From CAZPZZ01 sp964591245 (GTDB lineage Bacteria; Acidobacteriota; Vicinamibacteria; Vicinamibacterales; UBA8438): a DNA stretch of 23,592 bases. Below are positions 1-7,868 of the stretch, in pieces. The stretch is taken from NCBI GenBank assembly GCA_964591245.1, contig CAZPZZ010000057.1:1-23592 (forward strand), given 5' to 3'. Within the stretch, counting starts at the first letter, position 1. Each line of letters starts with the position of its first letter. The notes beneath the pieces were generated by a model. The model did not search any database. It was not told where the DNA came from and saw nothing but the letters and a program-made list of their open reading frames with translations. A program made the translations under genes and the position numbers.

Positions 1-401
1 GAGCTGTCCATGCTGAGTGAGGCGTCAATCAGAATAGCGATGCGGTGTCCGGGTTGCGTTGTTCTTTCTTGCAGTAACGTGGTGTGGGGGTCGGCGAGTG
101 CAATGGTGAAGAAAGGTACTCCGGCAAGAAAAAGCAGGAAGGCGCCGTGTCGTAGGGGAGCCAGTGCGGAGCGTCGTGTGATGGTCGACTGCAGGATGGC
201 GGGTAAGACAACGGCGTTGCGGCCGGGTCGCTGCCGAACCAAGTACCGGACAAGCAGGCCGCCGAGCGAGATGAGCGCCAATAGCGACAAGAGGAGCACG
301 GTCTCGTCCCGGTGCACGAGAGGCAGCGTTGAGAGGGGCAAATCCCCGAGTTCTGCTATCGTGAGCCGTAGCCGGGCTAGTAAGGAGTTCAACGTAGCCA
401 T
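1..401 (-). CDS. BatA-like von Willebrand factor A membrane protein, N-terminal part (cut by window edge)
   Basis: The frame opens at an ATG (399-401) and stays open to base 1, giving 133 residues with no stop; the rest lies outside the window. Two hydrophobic segments are visible (about residues 33-51 and 85-103). The last residues seen, DASLSMDS, are the DxSxS start of a metal-ion-dependent adhesion site, as in BatA/BatB (Bacteroides aerotolerance) proteins, where two N-terminal helices precede a von Willebrand factor A domain facing the periplasm. It begins 13 bp before the stop of the BatD-like gene, so translation is probably coupled; I see no strong Shine-Dalgarno sequence. It is the fourth gene of a MoxR-DUF58-BatD-BatA operon, a common order. 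The BatA versus BatB choice is open because the C-terminus is missing. Confidence 0.85.
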   Translation of the reverse strand, partial: MATLNSLLARLRLTIAELGDLPLSTLPLVHRDETVLLLSLLALISLGGLLVRYLVRQRPGRNAVVLPAILQSTITRRSALAPLRHGAFLLFLAGVPFFTIALADPHTTLLQERTTQPGHRIAILIDASLSMDS

Positions 402-1705
402 GTCACGCGCGTGCGGGTCCACCAGGTTTGAGCAGATACAAGTAGGTTCGTAGTTCGGTGAACAATCGAGGAAGACTCCCAGCGTAGCCGTTGGACTCGC
501 TTGAGACTACTTTCGAGTGCCTGCACGAGCTGCGATGCGTGTGGCTCGACGATCGGCCCACTCGTGCGACGGTACCGGGCTGCGGTGAAAATGGCGAGTG
601 CCTCGCTGAGGTCGGTAATGGTTCCTTCGTCGACCCGAACGGGGCGGGACTGCGCTAGAGCTAGGCGCTGCAGGAGGGTCGTTGCGGTAAGGCCTGATGA
701 GATGGCCGCGGTTTTTGGCCGAAGGATTCCGTAGCGAATTGTGAGCTGGCCGTCGCGAGCAGGAATGCCGTCAGCGACCGACACTTGGGCCACCGGTTCG
801 GCGAGAGCGACTGATCCTGCGATGCGGATGGCCGAGAGTGCCCGCTCGGTGAATTCCACCGTCCATCCCTGATTTGCGGTCTCCGCGCGGAGCTTCGTCA
901 GTTCCCGGAGCACGCGGTGGGCTACCAGCGGGAGCGGTAGACGTACCGCTGGGCGAATTGTGGCGCCGTTGCGCGCACGGGCGAGACGGACGCAACCTAC
1001 TGCGACGACACTCATTGCGGCGAGGCCAAAGAGGCTGGCGAGGAAGGTGAGCAGACTGGCCCGAAAATTACGCCGATCGGCTGCACCCAGCGTTGCGGGT
1101 GGCAGGTCACGAATATCGACAATCGCTTGGGGAACGAGCGAAAGGATCCGGACCGGCTCGGGGGGGAGTATGTAGGTCAATTCCCGTCCGAGCAAAGCGG
1201 GAGCGTCGTCGAGACGACGCTCAATACGGTAGGGTAATTCAATCGCGGGAATCTCGAGGTCAAGTCCGAAATTGCTCTCGGTGATCAGGCGGAGGGTGTA
1301 CCGATACTGAAAGAAACGGTAGGGCCCCGTCCTCACAGTGTCGTACTGTTCACCGTCAAGCACTTCGAACGGGGCGACGTCGATGGTCTGCGGTTCCAGC
1401 GCCGCCTCGTTCGGCACGGTACTGGCTCCGCTGGTGTCGACCGCCTGACAGGTGACCGTCATGGTGAACCGCTCACCCACGAAGACGGCGCGCTGGCTCA
1501 CGCGCCGCCAACACTGCAGTGCGTCGATAGCCGTCTCGTCCGCAATGGGTTGCGTTGCAACGGGCGTTCCGGGCGTCAGTGCCAGCGCCAAGGTCAGCAG
1601 GATCACGACTCGACAGAGATGGTCGCCAGACCGTCTTGGTGAGTACGTTGTACCCGGGTGATGCCCGAGAGTCTCTACCGCGTCGCTCTCCACAATCTGT
1701 TTCAC
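389..1705 (-). CDS. BatD-like exported membrane protein
   Basis: A 438-residue protein with a GTG start that overlaps the DUF58 stop as GTGA. A hydrophobic Sec-type signal lies unusually far in (about residues 31-52), after a charged leader, so the true start may be further downstream. The middle (about 55-210) is a soluble, probably periplasmic, beta-rich region. A single membrane helix follows at about 215-239, and the C-terminal 200 residues would be cytoplasmic. This topology (signal, periplasmic domain, helix, cytoplasmic tail) and the position between DUF58 and a von Willebrand factor A protein fit BatD/oxygen-tolerance proteins. The sequence itself is weakly conserved, so the call rests largely on context and topology. 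It probably acts with the MoxR ATPase and the neighbouring Bat protein in an envelope complex of unknown substrate. Confidence 0.7.
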   Translation of the reverse strand: MKQIVESDAVETLGHHPGTTYSPRRSGDHLCRVVILLTLALALTPGTPVATQPIADETAIDALQCWRRVSQRAVFVGERFTMTVTCQAVDTSGASTVPNEAALEPQTIDVAPFEVLDGEQYDTVRTGPYRFFQYRYTLRLITESNFGLDLEIPAIELPYRIERRLDDAPALLGRELTYILPPEPVRILSLVPQAIVDIRDLPPATLGAADRRNFRASLLTFLASLFGLAAMSVVAVGCVRLARARNGATIRPAVRLPLPLVAHRVLRELTKLRAETANQGWTVEFTERALSAIRIAGSVALAEPVAQVSVADGIPARDGQLTIRYGILRPKTAAISSGLTATTLLQRLALAQSRPVRVDEGTITDLSEALAIFTAARYRRTSGPIVEPHASQLVQALESSLKRVQRLRWESSSIVHRTTNLLVSAQTWWTRTRVTWLR

Positions 1706-2622
1706 TGCCGCCTCTGCTGTTTTCGATCGAATAGAAACTGGACTAGCGTGTCGTGAAAATCAGGGGCCTGACCATTGAGACGAAGGACCTCGAGTCCATG
1801 CTCGTGGGCGTGCTGCTCCACGTCGTCCTGCCATGCACTCACACGGCGTCCGAGTTCCCGGACATCGAGATGTGACAGCATACGGCTTTCACCAGTTTCT
1901 ACGTCGTAGCTTTCAACCCAGCCCGCCGACATGGAAGGGAACTCGAAGGCGAACGCGGCGTCTATGAGGACAAGGAATACGTCGTGCGCGCTGTTCAGAT
2001 CGGTGAGTTCTGCTAGCAGTGTGGCCGGCTCCTCGAGGAGGAAATCCGAAATCACCGGAACGAGTGAACGTTTCCGGAGCAGTCCGGCGAAATTGACGTT
2101 TGGCGCTGAGGTGCTCTCATCCTGTCCGAACAGCTGAGTCTGATAGGCCTCGACACAGTGCATAGCGTGGTTCTTGCCAACCTTTGGACGAACTGCAATA
2201 CGTCGGGTTGTGCGATCGAACGTTACGAGCCCGGCACGATCCTGAAAGAACGACGCGGCCATGACGAACGTGGCCACCGTGCGTGCGATGGTCTTGGCCA
2301 GGGGGGCGCCAACTGGTCCACATCGTGTCGACGCCGATACGTCGGCGGCGACGACGACAGAGGCGTTGCTCTCTTGGTCGAATTCGCGCGTTACGAGCGG
2401 GCTGAAGTTGGCCAGACTGGATTGAGGCCAGTCGATCGTCGACAGTCGATCTCCCGGCTGCCAGTCGCGCAGGCCGGCGAGATCATAGCCGGGTCCATGA
2501 AAGAGGCTGGGGTGGATACCGGTCGCGTGCTCCTGCATCCGACGGACGATGACCAACTCCAGATCACGGATTTCCGTCCAAGAGACGAGTGCATCGACGG
2601 TGTCAGGGGTGAGCGCATTCAT
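1702..2622 (-). CDS. DUF58 domain-containing protein
   Basis: A 306-residue soluble protein. The DUF58 signature is clear at about residues 44-70: a GPGYDLAGLRDWQPGD stretch followed by the IDW motif, and then a von Willebrand factor A-like fold beginning ADVSAST (about 93-99) with a later ISDF strand. DUF58 proteins are almost always encoded beside MoxR ATPases and are thought to be adaptor or client proteins in MoxR chaperone systems; no catalytic reaction is established. The ATG overlaps the MoxR stop (ATGA, 2619-2622) and its own stop overlaps the next GTG start, so the three are translationally coupled. The length is normal for the family. Confidence 0.93.
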   Translation of the reverse strand: MNALTPDTVDALVSWTEIRDLELVIVRRMQEHATGIHPSLFHGPGYDLAGLRDWQPGDRLSTIDWPQSSLANFSPLVTREFDQESNASVVVAADVSASTRCGPVGAPLAKTIARTVATFVMAASFFQDRAGLVTFDRTTRRIAVRPKVGKNHAMHCVEAYQTQLFGQDESTSAPNVNFAGLLRKRSLVPVISDFLLEEPATLLAELTDLNSAHDVFLVLIDAAFAFEFPSMSAGWVESYDVETGESRMLSHLDVRELGRRVSAWQDDVEQHAHEHGLEVLRLNGQAPDFHDTLVQFLFDRKQQRRQ

Positions 2623-3659
2623 GGGATTGGAACCGTGTCGAGGAGTTCTTCGATGATGGTGTCGACCCTGATTCCACGGCTGGCGGCATGAGGGGCAAGC
2701 CAGATCCGATGTCCCAGCACATAGGTGGCAAGCTCTTGGATATCCTCCGGATAGACTTCGTCGCGTTCGCCTGCGAGAAGTGCCCAGACCTTCACGAGCC
2801 GTCCCCAGCAGATGGTGGCGCGCGGCGATCCGCCCAGGTCCACGAACTGCTCGACGAGGGGCGAAGGTGATCGCTGGAGCCAGTCGGTATCCGGACTGTA
2901 AGGCCGTGTTGCGGCGACGAGCCGGCGGATGTATTTGCCAAGTGCTTCGTGCAGAAATACTTGTTCGCCGATCCGCGCTCGTAGCTCAAGAACACGTTCC
3001 TTGGGCATCAATCCGTTGAGCTGTACCTTCTTGAAGTCGAAGGCGACCAGGCGCTCTTCCTCTTCGGGCGGCAGATATCCGATGTTGACCATGATCGCGA
3101 ACCGATCGGTCGCCGCTTCTGAGAGAGGAAACGTTCCCTGGCCCAGTTCGATCGGGTTCATCGTGGCGATCGCGAAGCTGAAGGTGGGAAGCTGGTACGT
3201 CTCCTTGCCGACGGTGATGGAACGATCCTGCAGACCCTCGAGAAAGGCGCTTTGTGATTTCAAGGGGATGCGATTGATCTCGTCGAGAAGCAGGACCTCG
3301 GCCGAGGCGAGCGGACCAAACTCTGTGATGAACTCGCCTGTTGCGGGGTTGATCATCTGGAATCCCACGACCTCGGTGGGCTGAAGGTCGGCCCGGCCCT
3401 GAAGTCGTGCGAATTTTGCTCCACTAATAGCAGCCAGGATCACGCCGAAGAATGTCTTGCCGACCCCTGGTACTCCGCGCAGGAGGAGGTTGCCCGCGTT
3501 GACCTGGCGTTGCTCCTCATGATCGTAGGTGGTTGGGATTTCGGCCAGGAGGACCATGTTGGCGAGCGCTTTCTCACGCTCGTAGCCAACGAGCGCCTTG
3601 GCGCCTTCGGCAACAATGGCCTTGTGAAAATCGAGAGCGTCTTGCAGGTCGGCGTGCAT
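2619..3659 (-). CDS. MoxR-family AAA+ ATPase
   Basis: This is a cytoplasmic AAA+ ATPase of the MoxR/RavA clade, chaperones that assist metal-centre insertion or assembly of membrane and periplasmic complexes. Visible motifs in order: Walker A GVPGVGKT, a long MoxR insert with GRADLQPTEVVGF, Walker B LLLDEIN, the LEGLQDRSITVG segment, sensor 1 ATMNP, a PLSEAATDRF arginine-finger region and sensor 2 GSPRA. The frame stays open upstream to 3824, but the first 55 residues of that extension look unlike MoxR. The ATG at 3659 gives 346 residues, normal for the family, and the following sequence (HADLQDALDFHKAIV) looks like a MoxR N-terminus. It is the first gene of the operon. A candidate -10 (TATAGG) lies near 3711-3716 on this strand, giving a leader of about 45-50 nt. 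Confidence 0.95.
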   Translation of the reverse strand: MHADLQDALDFHKAIVAEGAKALVGYEREKALANMVLLAEIPTTYDHEEQRQVNAGNLLLRGVPGVGKTFFGVILAAISGAKFARLQGRADLQPTEVVGFQMINPATGEFITEFGPLASAEVLLLDEINRIPLKSQSAFLEGLQDRSITVGKETYQLPTFSFAIATMNPIELGQGTFPLSEAATDRFAIMVNIGYLPPEEEERLVAFDFKKVQLNGLMPKERVLELRARIGEQVFLHEALGKYIRRLVAATRPYSPDTDWLQRSPSPLVEQFVDLGGSPRATICWGRLVKVWALLAGERDEVYPEDIQELATYVLGHRIWLAPHAASRGIRVDTIIEELLDTVPIP

Positions 3660-3707
3660 CTGATTCCGGAAGGGGTCCGCTCGTGGTCCCACAGGTATGA
3701 TTCTGCA

Positions 3708-3716
3708 GATCCTATA
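3708..3716 (-). promoter_or_regulatory. candidate -10 region for the MoxR-Bat operon
   Basis: Read on the minus strand this is TATAGGATC in a locally AT-rich stretch (3708-3725), about 50 bp upstream of the MoxR ATG. No good -35 hexamer is visible 17 bp upstream, so the call is weak. It resembles the TAGGATAAGATC element upstream of the FKBP gene at 17881-17891. Confidence 0.3.
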
Positions 3717-3790
3717 GAAAAATGTCGTTATTCGCTCGGTTTGGAGAATTCTTCGCGCGATCGACGTTGGCAGAGAACGTGGCGGGCCTC

Positions 3791-3820
3791 TTGACATTTC
3801 TGAAGCCAGGAGTCTACCGT
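3791..3820 (+). promoter_or_regulatory. candidate sigma70-type promoter for the HD-domain gene
   Basis: A perfect -35 hexamer TTGACA (3791-3796) is followed after 18 bp by TACCGT (3815-3820), placed as a -10. Predicted transcription would start near 3827, giving a leader of about 48 nt to the ATG at 3875. The same geometry (TTGACT, 18 bp, TACGGT) occurs upstream of the FMN-binding gene at 8465-8494. The -10 is a poor match to TATAAT, so the element is inferred from the -35 and the recurrence. Confidence 0.45.
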
Positions 3821-3839
3821 GCACTCACTACGGTGCACA
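3814..3839 (+). repeat. tandem 12-bp direct repeat overlapping the promoter
   Basis: CTACCGTGCACT (3814-3825) and CTACGGTGCACA (3828-3839) are two near-identical copies with a 14-bp period, differing at two positions. Each copy contains the palindrome GTGCAC, so the pair also forms an inverted repeat. The first copy overlaps the proposed -10 and the second lies around the predicted start site, which is where an operator would sit. No regulator gene is adjacent. Confidence 0.45.
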
Positions 3840-3874
3840 GATTGAGTCCAGACAAAAGACTGAGGAGGGCTAGC

Positions 3875-4663
3875 ATGCACGTCGATCGACGTAAATTCAT
3901 CGCTTCGGTCGGAGGAACCGCGGCGGTGGCTGCCATGGCGCACGAGGATCGGGCCGAGGCACTTGAGCACTACATGACGGATCAACTCGATCGGCAGGAC
4001 GCCAAGCTTCAGGTCCGGGAGGTTGCGCAATCATCCGCTGAACCCCGGACCCCACGTGGGGCTGGCAATCTCTTCAGGCCGACCACGACTGGCTTCGAGC
4101 CGATGCCCGAGAAACCGACATTGATCGACTTTTTCGAGCGTCGCTTTGCGCCGGCCAGGCACGTGTTGCAGAGCGCCAACCACGCGCTAGAGACAGGGCA
4201 GCCTGAGCGCACCGTATTTGCCTGTCTGCTTCACGACGTGACCCAGAACCTGGTCAAGGCGGACCACGGGTACTGGGGAGCACAGCTCTTTGCGCCCTAC
4301 GTAGACGAGCGTGTGAGCTGGGCAATTAAGTACCACCAGGCTCTTCGATTTTTCGCGGACGAGTCGGTTGGGTACGCTTATCCGGAGATGTACAACCGTA
4401 TTTTCGGTGAAGACTACGAGCCGGACGAGTACATCAAGAAGGATTACGAGTTCGCGAAAAATCACCGGTACTACATGGAGGCGAGACTCGTTACGGCCAA
4501 CGATCAGTACGCCTTCGATGAAGGCCAGCGTGAGATTGTTATCGCTGAGTTCACGGATATCATCGGGCGGCAGTTTCGACAGCCGAAGGAAGGTCTAGGC
4601 TCGGACAATAGTCCTACCGCGCATATGTGGCGCACGCTGATCAACCCGGATCGTCCGCTGTAA
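3875..4663 (+). CDS. Tat-exported HD-domain (PhnZ/myo-inositol-oxygenase-like) protein
   Basis: The ATG at 3875 is chosen for a strong Shine-Dalgarno sequence (GAGGAGGG, 3862-3869) and because it places a twin-arginine signal at the N-terminus (DRRKFIASVGG, residues 4-14, then an alanine-rich stretch). The frame is open further upstream, but that part is non-coding leader. The 262-residue protein has an HD-like metal site: H96, H103, the H120-D121 pair (LLHDV), H131 (ADHGYWGA), H154 (KYHQALRFF) and D162. This spacing resembles HD hydrolases and the diiron HD oxygenases PhnZ and MIOX; which of these it is cannot be decided here. Tat export would mean a metal cofactor loaded in the cytoplasm. 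The substrate is unknown. It stands alone between its own promoter and a strong terminator, divergent from the MoxR operon. Confidence 0.72.
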   Translation: MHVDRRKFIASVGGTAAVAAMAHEDRAEALEHYMTDQLDRQDAKLQVREVAQSSAEPRTPRGAGNLFRPTTTGFEPMPEKPTLIDFFERRFAPARHVLQSANHALETGQPERTVFACLLHDVTQNLVKADHGYWGAQLFAPYVDERVSWAIKYHQALRFFADESVGYAYPEMYNRIFGEDYEPDEYIKKDYEFAKNHRYYMEARLVTANDQYAFDEGQREIVIAEFTDIIGRQFRQPKEGLGSDNSPTAHMWRTLINPDRPL

Positions 4664-4690
4664 CGGCGTTAGCGCAAGCTGTATCTTCGG

Positions 4691-4730
4691 ATGAGGCCAA
4701 GCCCTGGGCTTGGCCTCATTGTTTCTCTGT
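4691..4730 (+). terminator. intrinsic terminator after the HD-domain gene
   Basis: A perfect inverted repeat, ATGAGGCCAAGCCC (4691-4704) and GGGCTTGGCCTCAT (4706-4719), is followed by a T-rich run (TGTTTCTCT). It lies 27 bp after the HD-domain stop and between convergent genes. The T-rich side favours the plus strand, but the stem could also stop minus-strand transcripts from the PQQ dehydrogenase. Confidence 0.85.
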
Positions 4731-4760
4731 ATCACTCACCAGAACGACAACTCTGTACTC

Positions 4761-6515
4761 TCACTCTGGAAGGGCAAACACGAAGAGGTTGTTGCCCTGG
4801 CTGGGTTGAAGTTCAGGGGTTAGATCGATGAAACGTTGCGTGCCGGTGCTGACGGCCACATACTGCCGTCCGTCGACCGCATACGTGATGGGGTAGCCGG
4901 AAACAGACGACCCGAGATTGACCTCCCACAGCACTGCGCCGGTCTCTTGATCGAGTGCGCGAAATCGGCCATTCACGTCACCGCCGAATATCAGTCCCCC
5001 TCCGGTAGCGACCAGAGACATCGTGGCCGCCCGTTGTTCGCGGAGCCAGGTTGTTTCACCTGTCTCGGCGGAGATCGCCCACACGGAGCCAACCTGTTCG
5101 GTGCCAGGTGCGATCTCCGAGCGCCAGGCAATGGCGTACACCGATGTCGCTTCTGGTCCTTCAGCCATCATGCGGGCGCAGACGTTTCGTAGCGGGAAGT
5201 ACATGGTATTGGTCACTGGACTATAGGTCCCAGCTTCCCAATCTTTGCCGCCACTTGCGTGGGGGCAGGTCAGCACTTCCTGTCCGGGAGAGTTGAAGAT
5301 TAACTCTGAGTTTTCCGTCACGTCTCCGGTGGCCCCATCGATATGGCTGATGACGTTCTGGGTGATGGTTGGGGTCGCCCAGAGAAATTCACCCGTTTCG
5401 CGATCCAGGGTGTAGACCACTCCCGTTTTGCCCGGAATCCCGGTCATGACCTTGCGTACTTCACCAGGCTGCAGGGCAGGGTTTATCCAGCTCACCGTGT
5501 TCGGGTCTGGGGTCACTGCCGTGTCGACGAGGAGTCGCTCGAACGGGTGATCAAGATCCCAGTGGTCGTTGAGATGCTGGTAGTACCAGACGATCTCGCC
5601 GGTGTCGGCATCGAGTGCAAGAGTGGAGTTGTGATACAGGTGTTGATTGTCGGTGCCGCCAATCAAGAATTTAGGGGCCGGGGATGTGACCGATGTGCCA
5701 ACATAAATCAGATTGAGTTCCGGATCATAGCTAGGCACCATCCAGGCTCCCACGTGTTTACGATCCTCAAATGGGACCCCACCCCACGATTCGTCGCCAG
5801 GCTCTCCAGGACCTGGAATCGTGCGGCGACGCCAGAGTTCCTCACCGGTTTCCGGGTCGTGCGCCGTAATCACGCATGCATCAGGACCGCCGGCTGGCAT
5901 ACAACTCCGCCCTGAAATAACCTTGCCATTGGCGATGATCGGCCCCGAGCTCTGCATGGCTGGGTTTACTCGATAGTCGAGAATTTGAGTTTCCCATGCA
6001 AGTTCACCGGTGTTCACGTCGAGTGCAAAGATGTGGTCGTCGACGCTCGTGTCGATGATGCGTGAGCCATAGATGGCAATGTTGCGGTTGTTCTGCCAGA
6101 GATTGTTAAAGACATACTCTTCGATATCGTCTGGGACTTCGCGGCGGTGTTCCCAGACGAGATCACCCGTGACGGCGTCGATCGCCTGGATGACATCAGC
6201 GGGGTTTGGCATATACATGACCCCGTCGTAGACCAATGGTGTGCCTTGTTGCCGTCCCGTCGTGAGTCCCCGTGACCAGACCATACGGAGGTCTTTGACA
6301 TTGTCCCGGTCGACCTGATCGAGTGGGGAATACCCCCACGAATCGAGGGTGCGGCGCCACATCAGCCAATCTTTCGGAGCCGGATCCTGCAGCATCGCGT
6401 CCGTGACGGGGCGGAAGCTATTCGACTCTTGTGCGTTGAGCGCTGTCGGCGACGCAACCCAGAACGCGGCTGCGGCGATGAGCGCGGCTCCGGCCGGATG
6501 GAGAGGGTTTCTCAT
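4761..6515 (-). CDS. PQQ-dependent alcohol-type dehydrogenase (periplasmic quinoprotein)
   Basis: The ATG at 6515 is preceded by AGGAGG six bases upstream and opens a clear Sec signal (residues 1-28, ending LNAQE). The mature protein (584 residues in all) is an eight-bladed quinoprotein propeller: seven tryptophan-docking motifs of the type DxxTGxxxW are visible (for example LDVNTGELAW, LDADTGEIVW, LDQETGAVLW). The active-site strand reads NDHWDLDHP (about 316-324), with D320 as the likely catalytic Asp and D322 two residues later. The usual vicinal Cys pair is absent; C205 and C214 may replace it. There is no cytochrome domain, so a separate cytochrome c should accept electrons, possibly the product at 10857. 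It oxidises an alcohol or similar substrate that cannot be named. The gene is divergent from the decarboxylase-like gene at 6611. Confidence 0.92.
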   Translation of the reverse strand: MRNPLHPAGAALIAAAAFWVASPTALNAQESNSFRPVTDAMLQDPAPKDWLMWRRTLDSWGYSPLDQVDRDNVKDLRMVWSRGLTTGRQQGTPLVYDGVMYMPNPADVIQAIDAVTGDLVWEHRREVPDDIEEYVFNNLWQNNRNIAIYGSRIIDTSVDDHIFALDVNTGELAWETQILDYRVNPAMQSSGPIIANGKVISGRSCMPAGGPDACVITAHDPETGEELWRRRTIPGPGEPGDESWGGVPFEDRKHVGAWMVPSYDPELNLIYVGTSVTSPAPKFLIGGTDNQHLYHNSTLALDADTGEIVWYYQHLNDHWDLDHPFERLLVDTAVTPDPNTVSWINPALQPGEVRKVMTGIPGKTGVVYTLDRETGEFLWATPTITQNVISHIDGATGDVTENSELIFNSPGQEVLTCPHASGGKDWEAGTYSPVTNTMYFPLRNVCARMMAEGPEATSVYAIAWRSEIAPGTEQVGSVWAISAETGETTWLREQRAATMSLVATGGGLIFGGDVNGRFRALDQETGAVLWEVNLGSSVSGYPITYAVDGRQYVAVSTGTQRFIDLTPELQPSQGNNLFVFALPE

Positions 6516-6610
6516 TACATTCCTCCTGCGGACAAGACTTCTGAGACTGAGTGACGATAGCATGAGCCTGTGAGCGAAGGGGTAGGTCGGTGATCAAGGG
6601 GGATGAGCTG

Positions 6611-7831
6611 ATGTTTTCAAATATCCGGGTACGGGGCATTCTTGGTCGTGCGGGTGTAGGTGTGTTCGCGGTCTTGTGGTTTGTGGCGCCAGCGAATGCG
6701 CAGGTTCGTCCGGAGGCGCCGGGGACGTCGGCATTCGTCCGATTGACGTCCCCGCGGATCCCTCCATTGCCTGAGTCCGAGTGGACCGAAGAGCATGTGG
6801 CCCGGGTGGAGCAATATCGTTCGGATGTGCGCATTGGTAATGCATTTCGCACGCTCTTGCATGTGCCAGAGCTCGTGGATGCGGTCATGCCCTTTCTCAT
6901 ATATACGGCGAGCGAGACGACCCTGTCCCCGCGGGATCGAGAGCTGTTAATCCTCCGCGCGGCGTGGTTGACGCAAAGTCGTGCCCTCTGGGCCGAGCAT
7001 GTGCCGATTGCGAGACGAGTCGGTCTCACCGCCGATGAAGTACATCAAGTAGCCGTGGGACCGACGGGGGCAGCCTGGTCTCCGTTCGAGGAGACGTTAC
7101 TCCGCCTGGCCGACGAGCTGTATCGTAATTCGTCGGTGCGTGACGAGACGTGGGCCGTGCTTGAGACAGGTTATGACCTCTACGAACTGGTTGATGCGGT
7201 CATGACGGTGAATCAGACCACGTTGTTGGCCATGCTCTATAACTCGTTTGGCGTACAGCCCGACGATGACGCTCTGGCCCGCTTTCCCTCGGACGTGCCG
7301 TATCGGCTGAATGTTCTGACCCCGGAGGCGCCGCTCACGGAACCACGAGTCGCGCCGTTGGAAGGCCCGGGTATTCGAGTGCGTCGGACGTTCGGACGTC
7401 ATCCGCGAATGCAAACCGCGAGGAGTGGGCAGTCCGGCTACGTGAATCGCGTGTCGCCTCTTACTCCGTATTTCCGAGAGTTACTGATCTTGCGCATCGG
7501 CTGGAACTGTCAGGCGGTCTACGAATGGGCTAAGCATGTTGGGAGTGTGGGCCGTGCCCGCGACCACGGTCTCGAACCCGAGCGTATTGCCCGCGGTCCG
7601 GAGGCCGGGTGGAACGAGTTTGAGCAGGCGCATTTCCACGCTGCCGACGAGATCTACCGGGATGGGCTGATTTCCGATGCCACGTGGGATGCGCTGGGGG
7701 GGACGTACGATCGCCGGGAAATGATGAGTGTGGTGATGACCGTGGCCAACTACCGCCTCGTCTCGATGTCACTTAATGCGTTGGGCGTGCAGCCGCAGCC
7801 CACTGACGAACTCTTTCCGGATTTGCAATAG
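6611..7831 (+). CDS. exported protein with two carboxymuconolactone-decarboxylase-like domains
   Basis: Two starts are possible: GTG at 6590 or ATG at 6611. The latter follows AAGGGGG and gives a compact Sec signal (residues 1-31, ending PANAQ), so I prefer it. The 406-residue protein is an internal duplication of the AhpD/carboxymuconolactone decarboxylase fold. Domain 1 (about 75-220) has LSPRDRELLILRAAWLTQ then LWAEHV; domain 2 (about 265-395) has LTPYFRELLILRIGWNCQ then YEWAKHV. Each ends in a similar YxLyeLVDAVMTV or REMMSVVMTV helix. The AhpD-type CxxC pair is missing from both; domain 2 keeps one Cys. Family members act as decarboxylases or peroxidase-linked reductases, and most lack a signal peptide, so a periplasmic role is unusual. 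It shares a 95-bp divergent region with the PQQ dehydrogenase, which suggests related function. Confidence 0.85.
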   Translation: MFSNIRVRGILGRAGVGVFAVLWFVAPANAQVRPEAPGTSAFVRLTSPRIPPLPESEWTEEHVARVEQYRSDVRIGNAFRTLLHVPELVDAVMPFLIYTASETTLSPRDRELLILRAAWLTQSRALWAEHVPIARRVGLTADEVHQVAVGPTGAAWSPFEETLLRLADELYRNSSVRDETWAVLETGYDLYELVDAVMTVNQTTLLAMLYNSFGVQPDDDALARFPSDVPYRLNVLTPEAPLTEPRVAPLEGPGIRVRRTFGRHPRMQTARSGQSGYVNRVSPLTPYFRELLILRIGWNCQAVYEWAKHVGSVGRARDHGLEPERIARGPEAGWNEFEQAHFHAADEIYRDGLISDATWDALGGTYDRREMMSVVMTVANYRLVSMSLNALGVQPQPTDELFPDLQ

Positions 7832-7868
7832 GGGTGACCGGGAAGCTGGACTCCACCGCTCGAAAGGC

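Noticed and set aside
2158..2691. Long plus-strand open frame (177 residues) opposite the DUF58 gene
   Set aside because: Antisense shadow of a well-supported gene; the product has no domain-like pattern.
5343..5915. 190-residue plus-strand frame inside the PQQ dehydrogenase
   Set aside because: Antisense shadow of the quinoprotein propeller repeats.
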